DNA from: an uncultured Paracoccaceae bacterium
Lineage (GTDB): Bacteria; Pseudomonadota; Alphaproteobacteria; Rhodobacterales; Rhodobacteraceae
Direction: 5' to 3'
Assembly (NCBI GenBank): GCA_937927675.1
Contig: CALBSG010000161.1
Span: 25,416 to 89,415 of the forward strand
DNA length: 64,000 nucleotides
A model generated the notes under the pieces. That model was not told the origin of the DNA, did not search any database, and saw only the letters and a list, made by a program, of their open reading frames with translations. Positions 59,077 through 64,000 of the stretch are shown here, in pieces; positions within the stretch are counted from its first letter, which is position 1, and every line of letters begins with the position of its first letter. Both the position numbers and the translations under genes were made by a program.

Positions 59077-59850
59077 ATGCTTCTGGCCATTGACTGCGGC
59101 AACACCAACACGGTGTTTTCGATCTGGAACGGCGCGAAATTCATCGCCACTTGGCGCATCGCGACCGACCACAAGCGCACCGCGGACGAATATTTCGTCT
59201 GGCTGTCCAGCCTGCTGGCACTGACCAAGACCGAGGCGCAGATCACCGAGGCCATCATTTCCTCGACCGTGCCGCGCGTTGTGTTCAATCTGCGGGTTTT
59301 GTGTGACCGCTATTTCGGCTGCCGCCCACTGGTGGTGGGCAGGCCGGATTGCCGGTTGCCCGTCACCCCCAGAGTCGACCAAGGCACGACGGTCGGCCCG
59401 GACCGGTTGGTGAACACGGTGGCGGGGCACAACCGCCATGGTGGCAATCTGATCGTTGTCGATTTCGGCACGGCGACCACATTTGATGTGGTGGACCATG
59501 ACGGGGCCTATGTGGGGGGCGTCATTGCGCCGGGGGTGAACCTGTCGCTTGAGGCGCTGCATATGGCCGCCGCCGCACTTCCGCACGTGGATGTGTCCAA
59601 ACCCGTCCGGGCCATCGGCACGAATACGGTGGCTTGCATGCAGTCCGGCGTGTATTGGGGCTATATCGGCTTGGTCGAAGGAATCACCCGCGAGGTGCGC
59701 CGCGAGCGGGCCGAACCCATGAAGGTGATTGCGACCGGCGGGCTGGCCAGCCTCTTTGCCCAAGGGACCGAGCTATTTCACGCGATCGAGGATGATCTGA
59801 CCATGCATGGCCTTGTCCTCATCAACGATTACAATAAGGAAACCGCATGA
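59077..59850 (+). CDS. coaX: type III pantothenate kinase (CoaX)
   Basis: First step of coenzyme A synthesis, 257 residues. ASKHA-fold motifs: MLLAIDCGNTNTVFSIW (phosphate 1), VDFGTATTFDVV and GGVIAPGVNLSLEALHMAAAALP. It overlaps rnj by four bases (ATGA). Confidence 0.95.
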   Translation: MLLAIDCGNTNTVFSIWNGAKFIATWRIATDHKRTADEYFVWLSSLLALTKTEAQITEAIISSTVPRVVFNLRVLCDRYFGCRPLVVGRPDCRLPVTPRVDQGTTVGPDRLVNTVAGHNRHGGNLIVVDFGTATTFDVVDHDGAYVGGVIAPGVNLSLEALHMAAAALPHVDVSKPVRAIGTNTVACMQSGVYWGYIGLVEGITREVRRERAEPMKVIATGGLASLFAQGTELFHAIEDDLTMHGLVLINDYNKETA

Positions 59851-61523
59851 GTGGCGAGCGTCTGATCTATCTGCCCCTGGGGGGCGCCGGTGAAATCGGC
59901 ATGAATGCCTATGTTTACGGCTATGGCTTGCCGGGCAAGGAACGGCTGATGCTGGTCGATCTGGGCGTGGCCTTCCCCGATATGGACACCTCGCCCGGTG
60001 TCGATCTGATCGTCCCGGATCTGAGCTGGCTGATCGACAATCTCGATCGACTGGATGGCATCATCATCACCCACGCGCACGAAGACCATATCGGCGCGTT
60101 GGGCCATCTTTGGCCGCTGTTGCGCAAGCCGGTCTATGCCCGCAAATTCACCGCCTCTATCGGGCGGTTGAAGTTTGAAGAGGCGGGGCTGCCGCTGGAC
60201 GCGATCATCACGGTCGAGCCGCGGCCCAATGTGGTTGAGATTGGTCCCTTCAAGGTGCAATTCCTGCCGCTGGCCCATTCGATCCCGGAAAGTGCTGGTC
60301 TTGTGATCGACACGCCTGCAGGCCGGATCGTACATACCGGCGATTTCAAACGCGACCCGACCCCGATCGTGGGCGAGCCGTGGGATGATGCGGTGATGGA
60401 GGCGGTCGCGGCCGAGGTTCCGGTCAAAGCGATGATGTGCGACAGCACCAACGTCTTTTCGCCTCTGCCCGGCCGGTCCGAGGCCAGCTTGGCCGAACCC
60501 CTGACCGAGCTTATCAAGGGTGCCGGTGGCATGGTGGTGGCAACCACCTTTGCCTCTAACGTTGCACGGTTGAAAACGCTCGCCGAGGCCGCACGGGCGG
60601 CGGATCGCTCGATCTGCATTCTGGGCCGGGCGATGAAGCGTATGGTTTCGGTTGCCGAGGAAACCCGCGTTCTGACAGGCTTCCCGCGCGTGATTTCGCC
60701 AGAAGAGGCGCTGGAAATCCCGCGTCGCAACCTGATGTTGATCGTGACCGGCAGCCAAGGCGAACGCCGGGCGGCCAGTGCGGCCCTGTCGCGCGGCAAA
60801 TATCTGGGCTTTGAGATGAAGGCGGGGGATACCTTCCTGTTTTCGTCGAAGACCATTCCGGGCAATGAGCGCGGTGTCTTGCGCATCATGAACGCGCTGT
60901 CGGAAACCGGGGTCGATATTGTCGACGATCAGGGCGGTAAATATCACGTCTCTGGCCACGCCAACCGCCCCGATCTGGAACATGCGCATCGCATTTTCCT
61001 GCCTGATATGCTGGTGCCGATGCATGGCGAACATCGCCATCTGCGCGAGCATGTCCGTATCGCGCATGAGGCGGGCATCCCCGGCATTATCGCCACCAAT
61101 GGCAGCATGATCGACCTGACGGGTGAGCTGCCGAAAGTGGTCGAACATGTCGAGACGGGCCGCGTCTATCTGGACGGTACGGTGCTGGTTGGCGCGATGG
61201 ACGGCGTGGTGCGCGACCGGATTCGCATGGCGTTGAACGGGCTGGTCATGGTGACGGTCATTCTGGACGAGCAGAATGAGCCCTTGGGTGACGCTTGGGT
61301 TGAGGTGATGGGTCTGCCCAGCACCGGGCTTGGGGACAGGCCGTTGAATGAAACCATGGAAGCCGAGTTGACCGAGTTCATGGAACGCGCCTCGGGCAAG
61401 ATCCTGTCGGATGACGACAAGCTGGATGATGCGATGAAGCGCATCGTTCGGCAGGTTGCAATGGAAGAAATCGGCAAGAAGCCCGAAGTTCGCGTGGTTA
61501 TCAGCCGTTTGTCTGCCGAATAA
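59847..61523 (+). CDS. rnj: ribonuclease J
   Basis: Metallo-beta-lactamase/beta-CASP ribonuclease, 558 residues. LPLGGAGEIGMNAYVYGYG starts the fold, ITHAHEDHIGAL is the zinc motif, MCDSTNVFSPLPGRSEASL and NVARLKTLAEAAR belong to the beta-CASP domain, and SGHANRPDL is the distal His motif. In alphaproteobacteria RNase J matures and degrades RNA. Last gene of the nuo-birA-coaX-rnj run. Confidence 0.95.
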   Translation: MSGERLIYLPLGGAGEIGMNAYVYGYGLPGKERLMLVDLGVAFPDMDTSPGVDLIVPDLSWLIDNLDRLDGIIITHAHEDHIGALGHLWPLLRKPVYARKFTASIGRLKFEEAGLPLDAIITVEPRPNVVEIGPFKVQFLPLAHSIPESAGLVIDTPAGRIVHTGDFKRDPTPIVGEPWDDAVMEAVAAEVPVKAMMCDSTNVFSPLPGRSEASLAEPLTELIKGAGGMVVATTFASNVARLKTLAEAARAADRSICILGRAMKRMVSVAEETRVLTGFPRVISPEEALEIPRRNLMLIVTGSQGERRAASAALSRGKYLGFEMKAGDTFLFSSKTIPGNERGVLRIMNALSETGVDIVDDQGGKYHVSGHANRPDLEHAHRIFLPDMLVPMHGEHRHLREHVRIAHEAGIPGIIATNGSMIDLTGELPKVVEHVETGRVYLDGTVLVGAMDGVVRDRIRMALNGLVMVTVILDEQNEPLGDAWVEVMGLPSTGLGDRPLNETMEAELTEFMERASGKILSDDDKLDDAMKRIVRQVAMEEIGKKPEVRVVISRLSAE

Positions 61524-61540
61524 GCCAAAGAACACACAGA

Positions 61541-61570
61541 AAAAAAGCCCCGCTTTTGCGGGGCTTTTTT
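61541..61570. terminator. bidirectional terminator between rnj and the helicase gene
   Basis: AAAAAAGCCCCGC - TTTT - GCGGGGCTTTTTT, a seven-base G:C stem with A- and T-runs on both sides; genes converge on it (stops at 61523 and 61572). Confidence 0.92.
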
Positions 61571-61571
61571 G

Positions 61572-63236
<1,665 letters not shown>

Positions 63237-63421
63237 CAGCGTCCTGAAACTGCGGGATCGGCCCGCAAGGGAAAGAGGGGACGCATTGTTCCGGGCGTCC
63301 CGGCGTCGTGGGGCCTCGTGCCCCATCAAGGGGGCGATACTGGAAAACGGCTCTTGCGTCAAGCAAACCAAGGAGAACGCGCGCCCCCCGGCGGTTGTGC
63401 CGGCGCGCGCGCGCAGAGGTC

Positions 63422-64000
63422 TTAGCCAATGTCGAAGGTCACGCCTTGGGCCAAGGGCAGGGTGCGGCCGTAGTTCAGCGTATTGGTGGCACGGCGCATA
63501 TAGGCTTTCCACGCATCCGATCCGCTTTCGCGCCCGCCGCCGGTTTCCTTTTCCCCGCCAAAGGCGCCGCCGATTTCCGCACCCGAAGGGCCGATATTGA
63601 CGTTGGCAATGCCGCAATCGCTGCCACGGGCCGACAGGAAGGTTTCCGCTTCGCGCATGTCATTGGTGAAGATCGACGAGGACAGGCCCTGCGGCACATC
63701 GTTATGTGCTTCAAGAACGTCGTCGAAGCTCTTGTATTTCATCACATAAAGGATGGGCGCAAAGGTTTCGTGCGCCACGGGGCCGATTTGACCGGGCATT
63801 TCCACCAACGCCGGGCGGGCATAGGCGCCACCTGCGGCCACAACCACATCACCGCCATGCACGGTGCCACCCGCAGCGCGGGCCTCGGCCAGCGCTTTTT
63901 GCATCGCATCCAGCGCGCCTTGGTCGATCAAGGGGCCAACCAGCACACCCTGTTCCAAGGGGTTGCCCACCTTCACGCTGGCATAGGCCGCCTTCAGGCG
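63422..64000 (-). CDS. aldehyde dehydrogenase, ALDH7/aminoadipate-semialdehyde type (partial)
   Basis: Only the C-terminal 192 residues are visible; the gene continues past the right edge, with no start in the window. ETFAPILYVMKYKSFDDVLEAHNDVPQGLSSSIFT, VNIGPSGAEIGGAFGGEKETGGGRESGSDAWKAYMRR and NYGRTLPLAQGV are typical of ALDH7/AmaB-like enzymes that oxidise piperideine-6-carboxylate in lysine catabolism. The catalytic Cys is upstream and not visible, so substrate is uncertain. Confidence 0.85.
   Translation of the reverse strand, partial: RLKAAYASVKVGNPLEQGVLVGPLIDQGALDAMQKALAEARAAGGTVHGGDVVVAAGGAYARPALVEMPGQIGPVAHETFAPILYVMKYKSFDDVLEAHNDVPQGLSSSIFTNDMREAETFLSARGSDCGIANVNIGPSGAEIGGAFGGEKETGGGRESGSDAWKAYMRRATNTLNYGRTLPLAQGVTFDIG

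Overview
The window is a high-GC chromosomal segment from an alphaproteobacterium, almost certainly a member of the Rhodobacteraceae (Rhodobacter/Gemmobacter/Tabrizicola-like). The evidence is a glnB-glnA pair, a nuo operon interrupted by small Rhodobacterales-type reading frames and followed by birA-coaX-rnj, a class II DAHP synthase, a long NuoE with a C-terminal helix-hairpin-helix tail, and giant RTX proteins ending in Hint domains. No phage, insertion sequence, CRISPR array or rRNA was seen. Genus is inference; no 16S gene is present.

Layout. 1-9155: housekeeping genes: an edge-truncated hypothetical gene, glnA and glnB (nitrogen assimilation), the NAD(P)HX repair enzyme, exonuclease III, an ErpA-type Fe-S carrier, a dGTPase-like HD hydrolase, an ankyrin protein, DsbB, a YqaA-type membrane protein, a zinc metallopeptidase and tRNA-Leu(CAA). 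9156-23074: an accessory block of three tandem giant genes (1342, 1610 and 1228 residues). Each has a different N-terminal adhesive-type domain, long RTX calcium-binding blocks and a Hint domain that starts at a Cys 192-193 residues from the C-terminus. This is the most unusual part of the window. 23060-32784: a MobA-like nucleotidyltransferase, a dimethylglycine/sarcosine dehydrogenase-like flavoprotein, a complete livKGFHM-type ABC transporter and a GlxA/GbdR-type AraC regulator, together suggesting a methylated-amine or betaine-derived uptake and demethylation locus. 32939-40167: DAHP synthase, a PAS protein, YicC, guanylate kinase, a gamma carbonic anhydrase-like protein, a secreted small protein, an MFS transporter and a DegT-type aminotransferase.

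40459-61523: one long co-directional run, nuoABCDE-x-x-F-x-x-G-x-H-x-I-x-JKLMN-birA-coaX-rnj. It holds all 14 complex I subunits plus seven accessory frames (a His-rich mini membrane protein, a DUF5337-like protein, two probable lipoproteins, a DUF5333-like periplasmic protein, a methyltransferase-like protein translationally coupled to nuoI, and a carboxymuconolactone-decarboxylase-fold protein). The run ends at a strong bidirectional terminator shared with a convergent DEAD-box helicase; an aldehyde dehydrogenase is cut by the right edge.

Best leads: the three-gene RTX-Hint cassette with swapped N-terminal modules and two unrecognised internal modules; the degenerate methyltransferase-like gene locked between nuoH and nuoI; candidate operators upstream of the dimethylglycine dehydrogenase-like gene and livK; and a small family of intergenic hairpin + GGATATTT elements seen four times.
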